Below, piece after piece: positions 23,332 through 34,143 of a DNA stretch of 64,000 nucleotides. The stretch covers positions 22,448,260-22,512,259 of the forward strand of contig NC_081409.1 in NCBI RefSeq assembly GCF_030272615.1, in the 5' to 3' direction. Below the pieces are notes generated by a model. That model did not search any database. It was not told where the DNA came from and saw nothing but the letters and a program-made list of their open reading frames with translations. A program made the position numbers and the translations under genes. The first letter of the stretch is position 1; each line of letters opens with the position of its first letter. Source of the stretch: Cryptomeria japonica (lineage: Eukaryota > Streptophyta > Pinopsida > Cupressales > Cupressaceae).

Positions 23332-24279
23332 CCACATTTGGAAAAGGTTTTGTAACTACTTCTTAAGAGAAGTAATGATTGTAACAAACTCTCCTAGGAA
23401 AGTTCGAAGCTTTGTATGCATCCATGTTATTATAAATGGATACCTAGACTAGTAAAAAAGGGGATCGCAAGGAATTGTAAGAAAACGCTGCAGAAATTTA
23501 TCTGAGTTTTTTTCTAAGTCTTAATGGAGAACATTCAAATGTTTTTGCAATATTTTATGAAATAATATCAATACACAGACCATCGGTTTTGAGCTTAAAG
23601 CTTTGTGTTGTCTTCAAGTGTGTTTTGCAAATATTTACTGTTTCATTCTGAGTAATCTAGGGTTATTCCTTTTGAATATGGGTTGTAAGGCGACTTCAAG
23701 TAGATGTTCTTTTTATCTTTTCTCTTCAGGAGGGGAATTAAAATACATGGGAATCATTTCTATCGGTAAATTCTTTGTGGGATACTTTGAATTTGATAAA
23801 TGCAGTTTGGTTTGGTATGAGTGAAATTCTTATGTATGTCAGCCATATGTGGGGATCTCTAGAAGCAGAGCTGATAGGATGTGTGGGGATATTTGATTGT
23901 GGGAGGATTGTCTAAACTTAGATGACTCTGTGGCCAATGGATAAGGCACTGGTATCTATTGTGGTTGTCTTTTTACACAGCTTGTAGGTCAATATTGAAA
24001 ATGAGTACAAGTTTTATTTCTTTGTTTCAGTTGGTTTTAAGGTGATAAGATCCACTGGTTTTCAGACTAGTTTACTGTGGATTTGTCTGTTAAAAGTGTG
24101 AACTTAGTTCACAAAAAGGTATACCCATCTGAACTTTGGACAAGTTTGAAGTGTAGAAGGTTAATCAAACCTTGTCATATGTTGTTCTGGAATTTCCTTC
24201 TCCTTGTCTTCTCTCTCACTCATAGAGTTATTCTTTAATTATAAGAAGTTTGAAGGGGAATCAAATTTTGAGGATAATA
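23332..24279 (+). other. 3' non-coding part of element D
   Basis: No reading frame is supported here. It contains tataaatgg (about 23431), a purine run aaaaaagggga (about 23456) that resembles a polypurine tract but is not followed by a TG-type LTR start, and A/T-rich polyadenylation-like sequence near 23540-23580. Confidence 0.4.
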
Positions 24280-24284
24280 GGAAT

Positions 24285-24972
24285 AACATGAAATCAAATT
24301 CCTTTATAAGGACATCATATATAGGGTTTTAGGTTGTTGTTGATGTTGTTGTTGTTGCGATAGTTGATATTGCGGCTAGGGTTTAAGTTGGTTGAGGAAT
24401 TAGAAAGAGTATTAATGTGTAGAAGACTGAAGTAATGCTGGAATGCATTAGGAATGAGCTATCAAGGATCTAACAAAGCAGCCTATGCTATTAGCTAGAT
24501 CAATCACTTGTTGATTACTCAAATCTTTGACAAGTCTGTAGCCCTTAACTGGGTAGGCCCAAAAGCCTTTTGTAAATCCTCTAACAAGGTGGTTCACATC
24601 TATGGATCTAAAATCCTCTAGCAAGGTAGTCTTTAATTGGACTCATCTCCTAATAGAGATTGAGATTCCTAATAGGATCTATTCTGGTAAAGAACATTGT
24701 AAGACCTTAACCAGTCTGACCTTAACCAGTCTAGTTCCTATTCTGCAGATAGTTACTTGTGAGTTCCATCTCACCATGGTTTTTCCCATTTGGGTTTCCA
24801 CATCAAAATATCTTGTGTTATGATGTTTGTGCTTCTGTGGGTGAATGCATTATTAGCTATTTGGTTTGCATGTGTGTTAACTGGTTTATTTGCTAAACTA
24901 TTTTACCGGTTTACTATTAGTCTTGCAAAGATTTTTGGCATACTAATTCACCCCATCTCTTAGTATTCATCA
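24285..24972 (+). repeat. 5' LTR of element C, right part
   Basis: Continues the LTR after insertion D, matching 30786-31490. It includes the TATA-like cctttataagg (about 24300) and ends in CTTAGTATTCATCA. Confidence 0.85.
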
Positions 24973-24974
24973 AT

Positions 24975-24986
24975 TGGTATCAGAGC
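24975..24986 (+). promoter_or_regulatory. Primer binding site of element C (tRNA-Met type)
   Basis: TGGTATCAGAGC lies 2 bases after the LTR end. Confidence 0.85.
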
Positions 24987-25091
24987 CTACCTTTCTATAA
25001 GTTTAACCACTTGGAAAGAGATACGGGGGAATACACATTGAGGGAACTTACTCATCGGCTCACTTAGCCTAAGCAAGCCTATGATGATCTT

Positions 25092-26225
25092 ATGGTCAAA
25101 TACAATGCATCTCAAGAAAAAGGGAGAGAACATGCAAAAAAACTGATGGAGCTATTTGAAAATAGTTCCTCTAATGAAGCGGACATGGAAGCCTTGATTC
25201 AAGAAGTTGAAAAGCTGAATGAATCTAATTCCAACCTAAGAAAAGAATTGGAAGGACTGACTATTCGAATATGTCAAGAGCTTGAGAACCGGAGGAAAGC
25301 TGAAGATCTAGTCAAAGATAAAGATCATGAAAACTCCAAGCTGAAGCAAGAGATCAGTGCCCTAACTGCTCAACTCCATGTGAGCAAAATGGAAAAGGAA
25401 GACATGCAAGGAGAACTGAACATTGCCATCTCTGAAAATTTAAACCTGATGGAAACAAATGCTGTTATTTCCAAAGAACTCTCTAAGTCAAAGGAAATAC
25501 TTGCTAAGTTCAACAAAAGTACTATCAAGCTAGAACAAAAGCTTGAATTTGCCAAACCTGTCAAGAATACTGATGGACTTGGTTATTCCAGTCATGAGGA
25601 AGGTGAGACATCTGGTACAAGTGCTAGAGCATCAAAGAAACAACCAACATCAAAGGATAAAGGTAAGCAAAAGTTTAAACCTGTTTGCTTTAACCATCTT
25701 AAAGAAGGACATACTGCCAATGTGTGTAGGAGCAAAGCCTACAATAATTTTCCTTACTTTATAAACAATGTACCTAGATCCAATAAGTTCAATGGTAATT
25801 GTTATGCATGCAACAAGTTTGGGCATAGAGCATCTGAATGCAGGTCTGTTATGAACAACACTGGAAGATATCCTCAGAGGATTCAAGGAGTTGGTCTAGA
25901 ACCTTTTGTGAACTGGAATCACAACCGGTTTAATACCTTTAATCATCAGTTAAGAAGCAGTGGCTATCAAGTGGCAACCGAATGGAGAGAAAACTATTTG
26001 ATCTATCATTGTCATGGTCACACTACTACAACATGTAGGAGGAAGAATGGTAACATGAATAATGGACCTTGGAGAGAACCTGGAATGGTCTGCTATCATT
26101 GCAAAAAACTGGGTCACATTGCCAAATTCTATAGAACAAGAAAGGACATATCAAATGACATACTAGTCACTCCAGAAGGAAAGATTGATATTGAAACTAT
26201 TCAAGTGGATATGAACAAAACCTAG
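25092..26225 (+). CDS. Element C ORF1: gag-like coiled-coil/zinc-knuckle protein
   Basis: An uninterrupted 377-codon frame. The true start is probably upstream, since the same frame is coding-like back to about 25010 apart from one TAG near 25067 (a Gln-type codon change). Residues 1-160 are rich in Glu, Lys, Leu and Asn and predicted to form a long coiled coil. A basic, Ser/Lys-rich stretch follows, then zinc-knuckle units. One is intact (CYACNKFGHRASEC); the others have one Cys replaced (CFNHLKEGHTANVC, CYHCKKLGHIAKFY) or are reduced to a fragment (YHCHGHTTTTC). It is homologous to ORF1 of element B. A nucleocapsid-like RNA-binding role is inferred. There is no UBN2 domain and no protease. 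Confidence 0.7.
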   Translation: MVKYNASQEKGREHAKKLMELFENSSSNEADMEALIQEVEKLNESNSNLRKELEGLTIRICQELENRRKAEDLVKDKDHENSKLKQEISALTAQLHVSKMEKEDMQGELNIAISENLNLMETNAVISKELSKSKEILAKFNKSTIKLEQKLEFAKPVKNTDGLGYSSHEEGETSGTSARASKKQPTSKDKGKQKFKPVCFNHLKEGHTANVCRSKAYNNFPYFINNVPRSNKFNGNCYACNKFGHRASECRSVMNNTGRYPQRIQGVGLEPFVNWNHNRFNTFNHQLRSSGYQVATEWRENYLIYHCHGHTTTTCRRKNGNMNNGPWREPGMVCYHCKKLGHIAKFYRTRKDISNDILVTPEGKIDIETIQVDMNKT

Positions 26226-26742
26226 AAAAAGAAACCACCAGTGTTGCAAGAAGAACTAGTTTCTACACCTAGTGTGGAAATCACGAAACTGCAAACTAAG
26301 CATCAGAAAAGCTTAGGGAGAGAAAACGGTGAAATACTTCAAACCCTTGGTTTACACTGGTAAAAGACCTTAATTGGTATGAGATACTTGTCAGTCGGCA
26401 GAAGACTGGAAACGGTAAAAGGCAAATCAGGGTTTACACCCTAATATTGGAGCATTTATTATGATAGGTGGAGAACCTATTTAAAAGGAGTTTTAAAATG
26501 ATTTCTCACTTATCATTTTTCAAGCGAAGAAGTTTTTCAAGTGCAGAGCGAAGGAAACAGATTTACATTGTGAATCAAAGAATTTATCAAATTCTTGAAG
26601 AAGAATCTAAAGCAAACATCTGTTGGAGGAGTGTAGAACGCAAAGCGGTATCTCTGCAACCAAAGGAGTGTGAAGCGAATTTCAAATTGCGAAGCCCTAA
26701 ATTTCAATCTGTGAAGGTATTTCTCATAATTCTTCATTTATC

Positions 26743-29700
26743 ATGGCTTCTCCATCTCATGATAGCTCTAGTGCAACTGTTGATTCTATGGACTTCATTC
26801 AATGAAAGTTGAAATACAATACCCTGTCTCAAGTACCTGCTGGTGTAATAGTAGAAGAAGGCATTTCTGACTACATAGACTACAAAATTTAAGACCTAGG
26901 GTCACTTGTGATCCATTCCTAGCTGAGCCTGTTCTGTGGAAAGGATAAGAAGATTAAACCGGAATTCAAAATTCTAGAAAAGAAGAAACTTCAAAATGCA
27001 GTTTACTTTCTTGAAGAATTTTCAGATGATCACATTTGCATTATTCTAAGAAGGGTACATGGTGATAAGATGTACCTAGAGCAGACACATGATATCACAC
27101 CTGAAGTAATTCATGCCGTCACCGATTTCTATAACACAGGGGAAGTGCCAGCCCTAAGGAAGGTTAACAAGACTGTAATGTCTAAGCTCACTAGTTCAGT
27201 GAGCGACTCACATGGTATGACCATCAACTCAATCAAGGACGATCTGGTCAAGTATGCCTACATGGCGATAGGTTACCAAACATTCTCTACTAGTAGAATT
27301 AATTCTATCTCTGCTGCAGCAGTAAATGCCGCTTACAGGATGATCAAGGAAGATGTATCATTTGATCTGTGCACTTGTATGCAAAGACAACTTATGTTGA
27401 ATCTTAAGTCGATCAAATAGGATAGTGCACTGAGATTCAAGTTCAAACAATTACTGGTTGGGTTGTTCTTTTACTTCCAAGGCTACTTTCCAGGAGTAGG
27501 TGAGATTCAATGGTCTGCTAACCGACCGGTGACAAAACAAATCAAGGAGAGCCTACAAGTGGTTGGAACCAGCTATCTGAAAGCACTGAACAAATACTTT
27601 GATGAGTTAAGATGCAAGATGAGCCAAAGAATAAGAATATCCAGTGATTTAGTCAAAAAAGTATGAGGAAGACATCTGCTTCACCATCAAAGTGGATGAA
27701 TGCATAATGGAGGCTGTTGAGCCTAGGTAGGAAGAAGTAGAGCCTATGGGCTATGAGGTAATGAATGATATGTTGGACGGGTATGCTTCTACCCTAATCA
27801 CCTCACCCCTTGATCCTAAGGCAAAGAGAACTAGCACCTATTTGGAAAGGGTTACATTGGTTGCAGAACCCTCAGAAAAGAAAGGAAAGGTAGTGCCTTC
27901 AGCATCGACACCGGTTACTGCAGCCAGTCCCAAAGTGACCAAGTGGTCACCAGCTAAGAAGAAACAAGAAGCTGCACCTGCCAAAGTCTTTGAGAGGAAG
28001 AGGAAGACAAAAAGCAATACACCTGGTTCAGAAGAAACTGTGTTTGAAGAACCACCTAAGAAGATCAGGCAAACAAAGAAAAAGACAAAGAATGAACCGG
28101 CATCATCTGCACCGGTAAATATTGATATTTCTTCTTACAAACCTTTGACACATTGTCAAATAACTATAAAGAATATTAGGTGAAAAGTGTTGAATGATTT
28201 AATTGATTGTTTTGATGACTTCAATGATGATGAAAAGGAAGAAGTTGAATAAGAAATCATTAAGTATTTGTGTGTTAATGACTGGTCGCCTTCACAAATT
28301 AGATCTGAGACACCGGATTCTTTGTATAATTATTTAGACTATAAATGGTGCATTTCCATAGAAAAAGAACAGGAAATGAGGGAGAAAATATTTGCTCAAC
28401 ATTTTTCTGATGTATCAAATTCAAAACTTTTCAAAGTTATGAATAAATTCAAAGGCCTCTTCTTCATCAGATGAAGAAGACTCCTGTTACTAGAAGGAAA
28501 GGTTCATGAAGTGATCAAAGATACACATACTCATGCTCAAGAAGCTCTTAGGATGCATCAAGTGGCTGAAGCCAATAGAAAAGTTGAGCAAGAACCGAAA
28601 ACTAGCGAACCGGATGAGGTGTATGATAGTGAAGAAGAATCGGTCAAAGAACAAATGGACCCCATTGATGTTGACACCTTAGATGGTGAAAATGTTACTC
28701 AGGTTACACCATTAGAAGGAACAAGACAAGAAAAGAAGGCAGAAGAAGAAAAGAAGCAACAGGAAAAAGAAAAGAAGAAACAGGTAGATGAAGAGGATAA
28801 GAGAAAAGAAGAGGAAAGAGGAAGTGGATAAGAGAAAAGAGGAAAAAAAGAAGAAAGAGGAAGAAGATAAGAGAAAAGAGGAGAAAAAGAAGAAAGAGGA
28901 AGAGGATAAAAGAAAAGATGAGGAGAAGAAGAGAAAAGAAGAGAAAAATAAGAAACAAGAGGAAGAGAGGAAGAAGAAGGAAGAGGAAAAGAAAGAAGAG
29001 GAGAAGCCGAAAGAGGAAGAGAAGAAACAGGAAGAGGAAAAGAGGAAGAAGGAAGAGGAGAAGAAGAAGGATGAAGAAGAGAAGAAGCAAAAAGATGAAG
29101 AGAAGATACAAGAAGAAGAGAAAAGAAAGAAAGAAGAAGAGGAGCAGAGGAAGGCTCAAGAAGACCAGAAAAAAGCTAAGGACAAGGAAGTAGTGGAAAG
29201 AGCACACGGGTGGAGACTCTAATGGCAATTGGTAGTCAGGCTAAACCGGCTGGCATCACCAATCCTATTGATCTCCAGTCTGCAAATGAATCAGAGCTAT
29301 TGCAGAGCATTAATCTTGCTCAAGAGCGATTGGATGCTCTAAGGAGGAAAAAGGAGGAAGATGTTATCAAAATGGTGGTGGAAACACTTACCAGTTTGAT
29401 ACCTAGTATGAACCTTCCCAGTACCGATTCCTCACTTGCACAATGGAAGCTCCTATGTACAGTTGTAGAAGAATACGTACAAAGCCTAGAAGAGGTTGTA
29501 GAAGCAAATGCCAAGAAGGAACATCAAAAGGCTTTGAACAATGCCCTAGTGAGAAAGCGAATAGAGCTTCGATCTAATCTCCAAAAGGCACAAAAGGACA
29601 TTAGAGATGCAATAAATGAGGGAAATCTACTACTCAGCAAGATTTGCCAACCTCATTTATTCTATGATGATGTGCTCACTCAGAAGGACAAACTGTAATC

Positions 29701-30076
29701 TGATATGCAGTCATTTATTAGCACCTTCAAGATGCAATATGATTGCTTTTCCACATATGGTTAAACTGTTCACCGGCTTCAACTGTAGTCTGCAAGACTA
29801 GAGGCAGAGATAAGCAACCGGACATGCAACTTTCAGGAACTTCAACTGGTCCTACTGCCAAGACTGCAACTTCTCCATAAATGCTATCTAAATCTTGATG
29901 CCCTAACGGTCACTCAAGAGATGAGCATGATACATGCCATGGAAGAATAGGTCTCCCAGATGCAGACAGAGAAAGGGGTGGCTACCTCCCTATTTGACTC
30001 ATGGTCCTTATCCATGAAGCAATTTTTGCAGGACTTTAAATAAGTTTTTGACAAGTTTTACTCTTTACTGTCATAA
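26743..30076 (+). pseudogene. Element C ORF2: long protein of unknown function with Lys/Glu repeat, decayed
   Basis: The frame opens at ATG 26743 and can be followed to TAA 30074, with stops (near 26807, 26890, 26921, 27418 and 27727) and frame changes. The N-terminal ~330 residues contain the HGDKMYLEQTHDITPEVIH segment shared with element B ORF2, then GYFPGVGEIQW. A Lys/Pro/Thr-rich linker leads to the LDYKWC...EKEQEMREKIF module. Then comes a Lys/Glu repeat region (28730-29170), where the frame moves out and back, and a helical tail (29240-30070). Just upstream are a TATA-like cctatttaaaagg (about 26480) and a leader, so it may be transcribed separately from ORF1. I do not know the function. 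Shared order with element B argues for past selection. Confidence 0.6.
28730..29170 (+). repeat. Purine-only Lys/Glu-coding repeat in ORF2 of element C
   Basis: About 440 bp are almost pure A/G on the plus strand, built of loosely repeated aagagaaaagaggag units. The coding frame leaves the main frame near 28830 and returns before 29210, consistent with slippage. The opposite strand gives a long poly-Leu frame that is an artefact. Confidence 0.7.
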
Positions 30077-30339
30077 ACACTTATTCTTTTAATACTAATG
30101 AAACAAGGGTTAGTCTGCAATATTTTTTTTGTTGTTGTCATTGTTGGAAAAGGGGGAGAAGTATAAATTTTAAATATTTTGATGTATACTTTCATGTTAT
30201 TTTGTTAAGGAGTGGTATACATTGTATTTTCTGCAAAAGGGATAGTGTATATGCTTAGGGGGAGTAATTTTGATTATGGTATATTTTTGTTGTAAAACAC
30301 TTAGATGTCAAAATTTTCCTAAGTGTTGCCATCAATGCC

Positions 30340-30351
30340 AAAGGGGGAGAT
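30340..30351 (+). promoter_or_regulatory. Polypurine tract of element C
   Basis: aaagggggagat directly precedes the 3' LTR start TGTTGGC, the usual junction of copia-type elements. Confidence 0.8.
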
Positions 30352-31490
30352 TGTTGGCATTTTTTATGATTGATGTTGTGATTGTCATTGATGGACACAC
30401 ACTTGATTTGAGATCACTTTTTGTATGTATGAGTTAAAGCTCAACCAGTATTTGTTCCAACCGGTATGATGTATAATAATCCTTAGACTATCGGTGTTTT
30501 GCAGAAAGTGTTTACTGATCTGAAGCGGTATGAAGACCCCAAGCGGTATGAAGGAACGAAGTGGTGCAACTCATATTTCCTAGTCTTCATTTTGTCAAAC
30601 CGGCAATCAGTATTTTTCTTAAACCTGTATTTTGTATGAACCGGTAATACTCTGTGATGAGTTACCATCCACCGATTTTTTGGCAGTGCTGACACTTTGG
30701 CGGTGCTTTTTGTGTCATGTTACCAAATATGTCTAGATGCATTGAACCTAGGAAATTTTATTGTAATCCTATTGGACCGACATGAAATCAGAATCCTTTA
30801 TAAGGACATCATGTCTAGGGTTTTAGGTTGTTACTAGGGTTTAAGGTGGTTGATGAGTTTTTGTAAGAGAGCACACAGAAGACAAGTTCAAGTCTATGGA
30901 AGATAGATAAAGTGTGAATGTGTTGAAGATTGAAGTAATGCTGGAATGCATTAGGAACGAGCTATCAAGGATCTAACCAAGAAATCTGTGCTATTTTCTA
31001 GATCACTCACTTGTTGATTACTCACATCTTCGACAAGTCTAAAGCCATTAACTGGGTAGGCCCAAAAGCCTTTTATAAATCCTCTAACAAGGTGGTTCAC
31101 ATCTGTGGATCTAAAATCCTCTAGCAAGGTAGTCTTTAATCAGACTTATCTCCTAACACAAATTGAGATTCCTAATAGGATCTGTTTTGTTAAAGAAAAT
31201 TGTATGACCTTAACCGGTCTGACCTTAACCGGTCTTGTTCCTATTCTGCAGATAGTTACTTGTGAGTTTCATCTCACTGCGGTTTTTCCCATTTGGGTTT
31301 CCATGTCAAAATCTCTTATGTTATGGTATTTATGCTTCTGTGGGTGAATGCATTATTTTCTATTTGGTTTGCATGTGTGCTAACCGGTTTGTTTGCTAAA
31401 CTGTTTTACCAGTTTACTGGTAGTCTAGTAAAGTGTTTAAGTACAGTAATTTTTGGCATACTAATTCACCCCCGCTCTTAGTATTCATCA
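30352..31490 (+). repeat. 3' LTR of element C
   Basis: The intact copy (1139 bp) runs from TGTTGGCATT to TATTCATCA. It contains TATA-like cctttataagg (about 30795). Comparing it with the split 5' LTR places insertion D exactly. Confidence 0.85.
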
Positions 31491-31652
31491 TGTACGAGTT
31501 ATAATTATACCTAGTATGAGTCAAGATAAAGTGTCATCCTAGACTAAAAGGTAGTTTGTATGAGTTGGAAAATAAACTCGTATGACATTCTGATTCTAAT
31601 CCGGGAGAGATGAAGTTTGTTGAAGCTTGAGTGGCCAAAAATGATGATTTAT
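31491..31652 (-). other. Leader fragment of minus-strand gypsy element H
   Basis: This is sequence downstream (on the minus strand) of the H primer site, cut off by the end of element C at 31490. It has no reading frame. Confidence 0.5.
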
Positions 31653-31670
31653 GCCCCATGGTGGGCACCA
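31653..31670 (-). promoter_or_regulatory. Primer binding site of element H (tRNA-Lys type, mutated)
   Basis: The minus strand reads TGGTGCCCACCATGGGGC. The plant tRNA-Lys 3' end would predict TGGCGCCCACCGTGGGGC, so two transitions separate them. It lies 3 bases from the LTR end. Confidence 0.65.
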
Positions 31671-32058
31671 AAATGTCATGCTTTGTGAAGTGTACCTGTA
31701 CCTGCAACCACAATGCACTCAATAAATCATTACAAGCATGGTTAGAAGATTTAAATCAAAGAAAGACAAAACCATAGCTAATCGACTTATTGCCTCCTAG
31801 TAAATGCGAGTATGAAAATGCTCTCAAATCTGATTATGCAAATTTGAGTGACTTGACTACACTTAGATGGAGGATTTGAATGCTAAAAATGCATGATCTA
31901 GCAAGAATAGCATGATTAAGCTACATGAATGAATGATCTAGCATGATTAAGCTAAGATTTAAGCTAAAATTGAGCATGATAACATTGCTAAAGATGATAA
32001 GCTATAAGCTAGATGCCTATAGTAACAATGCAAATGATGAATCAAAATGATATGAGTT

Positions 32059-32115
32059 GGGACATGAAATTGGGATATGAAATTGGGACATGAAATTGAG
32101 ACATGAAATTGGGAG
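32059..32115 (+). repeat. 15-bp tandem repeat in LTR H
   Basis: Four near-copies of gggacatgaaatt plus two bases lie just outside the TATA box of LTR H, in its transcribed part. Confidence 0.65.
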
Positions 32116-32209
32116 CCTTTGAGCTCCAAAATGAGGTCTATTTATAGGATTTTCGAAGGCTAGGGTTGATGTGGCAAAAATCAACGATCAAGATTGATCT
32201 AAAGATATC

Positions 32210-33678
32210 TGTGGACGTATAAAAATGACCATATTCCTAAATGAATATTTTATGTTCATTTCTCTATTTAATTAAATCCAATTTAATTAAATTACCCGCA
32301 TTCCTCTATTTAATTAAGTAAATTACTCAATTTATTTAAATAAAAATTCACTATACCCATTTAATGAATAAATCATTTTATTCAATTAAATCCCCCCCTA
32401 TCCACTTTTAATTAAATTCAAATTTAATTAAAAATTTATCCTAAAATTGAATAAATCTAATTTATTTAATTTCCCCAAATTGCAACCAAATTGAATTAAA
32501 TCATTAAATCAATTAATCCTATTATCCCTCCATCCACTTGCAAAATCCCAAACCCCTTTCTAATCCCTTCTAGAATCTTCTAATCACTTCTAATTATCCT
32601 AACCCCCCTCTAAACTTTGTCACATCCCTAAGCAAAGGGAAGTCACTTCTCAAAACCTCAAAGTCTTTGATAACCATTAAAGGCTTTCAACCTTCAACCA
32701 CTTAATTCCTCAAAGTCTTTGATAACCATTAAAGGCTTCCAACTTTCAACCACTTAATCCCCCAAAGTCTTCAATAACCATTAATGGTTAACTCAAACCC
32801 TCCTACATGGTTAAAACATTTGTTTTGACTCAACCTTCATCAAACCCAAGGGTCTCATCAGGCCTTTAATGCTTTGACCATGATTATCTCTTAATCATTT
32901 GCACAAAGGTTTATCCTTGGATTAACTCTTAATCCATTGGGTAAGCCTAATTTAAGCTTGACCCTTACCCTCTAGATAACCATGAGGTCTTCTTAGGCCT
33001 TTAATGCCTCCAACCCCTTCTCTCAACCCAACCCTATATTGACACTTGTCACCATTTCATTGGTGCAAATTGTGCACATGGATCCCCAACTTTCAAACTC
33101 AACCCTTGATTAAATCTTTCAATCCTAGCCATCCATTGCCCTGTTTTTGCTATAAATAGAGCTCTCATTCCTCCATTTTAAATCATCCTTCAAATTTGTA
33201 GTATCACACTTATGCTCAAATACATTCAAGCTTTCATATCTCATTTTATGCTCATCATTTTAGCCTCTTTTAAATAAGGAACTAGTCTAAATATGCATGT
33301 TTAGAATACTTTCTTTATCATTTAGCTCAATCATAGACTAAATATATCATGTTAGGATAGTACTCATACTAATCTTGTCATCTTATCATCTAGTTTATTA
33401 TCATGCATAGCTTATAATGCATCTCATACTAAAATCTATCAAAGCATCCCTCGTTCTTGCATTTGCCATCAGTAAACCATTTTGCTCAGTGATCTGAGAG
33501 AAAAAACATTGGTTTGAGGGACATTGTGAGATAGAGAACCATGGGACCCACCTTGGGAAGTTGAGTAATACTATGTTACTCCATAGCTTGCACCAAGAAG
33601 TCCTGTGTGTGTGTGTGGACTAGTATTTAGCAATATTTTCACATATTGAGTTTTATTAGCCCACTTTTCCCGCATACA
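32210..33678 (+). repeat. Solo LTR G (Tat-like)
   Basis: TGTGGACGTATAAAAATG at 32210 to CGCATACA at 33678 (1469 bp), flanked by perfect 5-bp duplications atatc at 32205-32209 and 33679-33683. Its inner part (for example 32620-33140) is clearly related to the LTR of element F (gcaaagggaagtcacttctcaaaa and the following segments). It has a TATA box, ctataaatagagc (about 33150). There is no interior sequence, so it is the product of LTR-LTR recombination. Confidence 0.8.
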
Positions 33679-34143
33679 ATATCAATGGTAAAATTGGAGG
33701 AGGTTGGAAAAGGGGGTTGGATTAAAGGGAACATCTACCATCTCTATGGTGACAAATGTCAAGAGGCTTCTAGAAGAGGTTGGATGAAAGGGAACATGGG
33801 AGTAGGTAGAATGGGTTAGGTTTAGGGATGGTTAGGTTAAGGAATGGTAGAAGTTAGGAGAATTTGAATTTAAAAATTCAAAAAGGATAATTAATCTCAA
33901 CAACTCATGATTTTGATTTGTTTTAATTAATTAGGATTAGAAGAAATGATTTTGGATGAGGGGAATTAATTAATTAAAGGGGTGAAATGAACCTATTTAA
34001 TAAATCCTTAGATTTATTAATAAGTAGATGAAAGGGGAAATTTAATCAAATTGCTTAGTGAATTTAATTAAATTGGGAAGGAGGATTAATTAAATAATTG
34101 CTTATTCAATTAATTATCTTCAAACCATTTTTAGGTGTATATA

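Larger units (their letters stand above)
17562..24279 (+). mobile_element. Element D: 6.7-kb insertion inside LTR C, class uncertain
   Basis: The boundaries come from alignment of the interrupted 5' LTR with the intact 3' LTR of element C. The ends are TGTTATC and GATAATA (near-perfect 7-bp inverted termini, with TA instead of CA). The flanks GGACC and GGAAT are at best a degraded 5-bp duplication. I find no direct long repeat at the two ends, no primer site and no pol. The content is a decayed ~130-bp tandem array, then a 1.2-kb-codon reading frame (19712-23331) and about 0.95 kb of 3' sequence. It could be a badly diverged LTR element, a DNA element carrying a captured ORF, or a retro-derived gene copy. 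Confidence 0.6.
17093..31490 (+). mobile_element. Element C: non-autonomous LTR retrotransposon (ORF1 + ORF2, no pol) with nested insertion D
   Basis: The 5' LTR is split into 17093-17561 and 24285-24972 by element D. The 3' LTR is 30352-31490. The summed 5' LTR length (about 1157 bp) agrees with the 3' LTR (1139 bp), which supports the D boundaries. A tRNA-Met-type primer site is at 24975 and a polypurine tract ends at 30351. Layout and LTR style match element B (TGTTGGCATT start, C-rich end), but sequence similarity outside conserved motifs is low, so C is a cousin and not a copy. Flanks are atatc on the left and tgtac on the right, with no target duplication. Confidence 0.85.
31674..34143 (-). 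repeat. 5' LTR of gypsy element H, split by solo LTR G
   Basis: In minus orientation the LTR starts TATATACACCTAAAAATGG at 34143 (compare TGTAGACACCTAAAAATGG in LTR A) and runs to 33684. It is interrupted by G and one target-site copy, then continues from 32204 through a TATA box (cctataaatagacc, about 32135-32150) to AAAGCATGACA at 31674. Without G it is about 1 kb. It entered the gag gene of copia element J, at the zinc knuckle. The far end of H is not in the window. Confidence 0.7.

Noticed and set aside
23456-23467. Purine run aaaaaaggggat as polypurine tract of element D
   Set aside because: No LTR start (TG) follows and no repeat of the following sequence is found at the left end of D.
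28704-29228. Long minus-strand frame rich in Leu and Phe
   Set aside because: It is the complement of the Lys/Glu repeat in ORF2 of element C. Composition alone explains the open frame and the membrane-like look.
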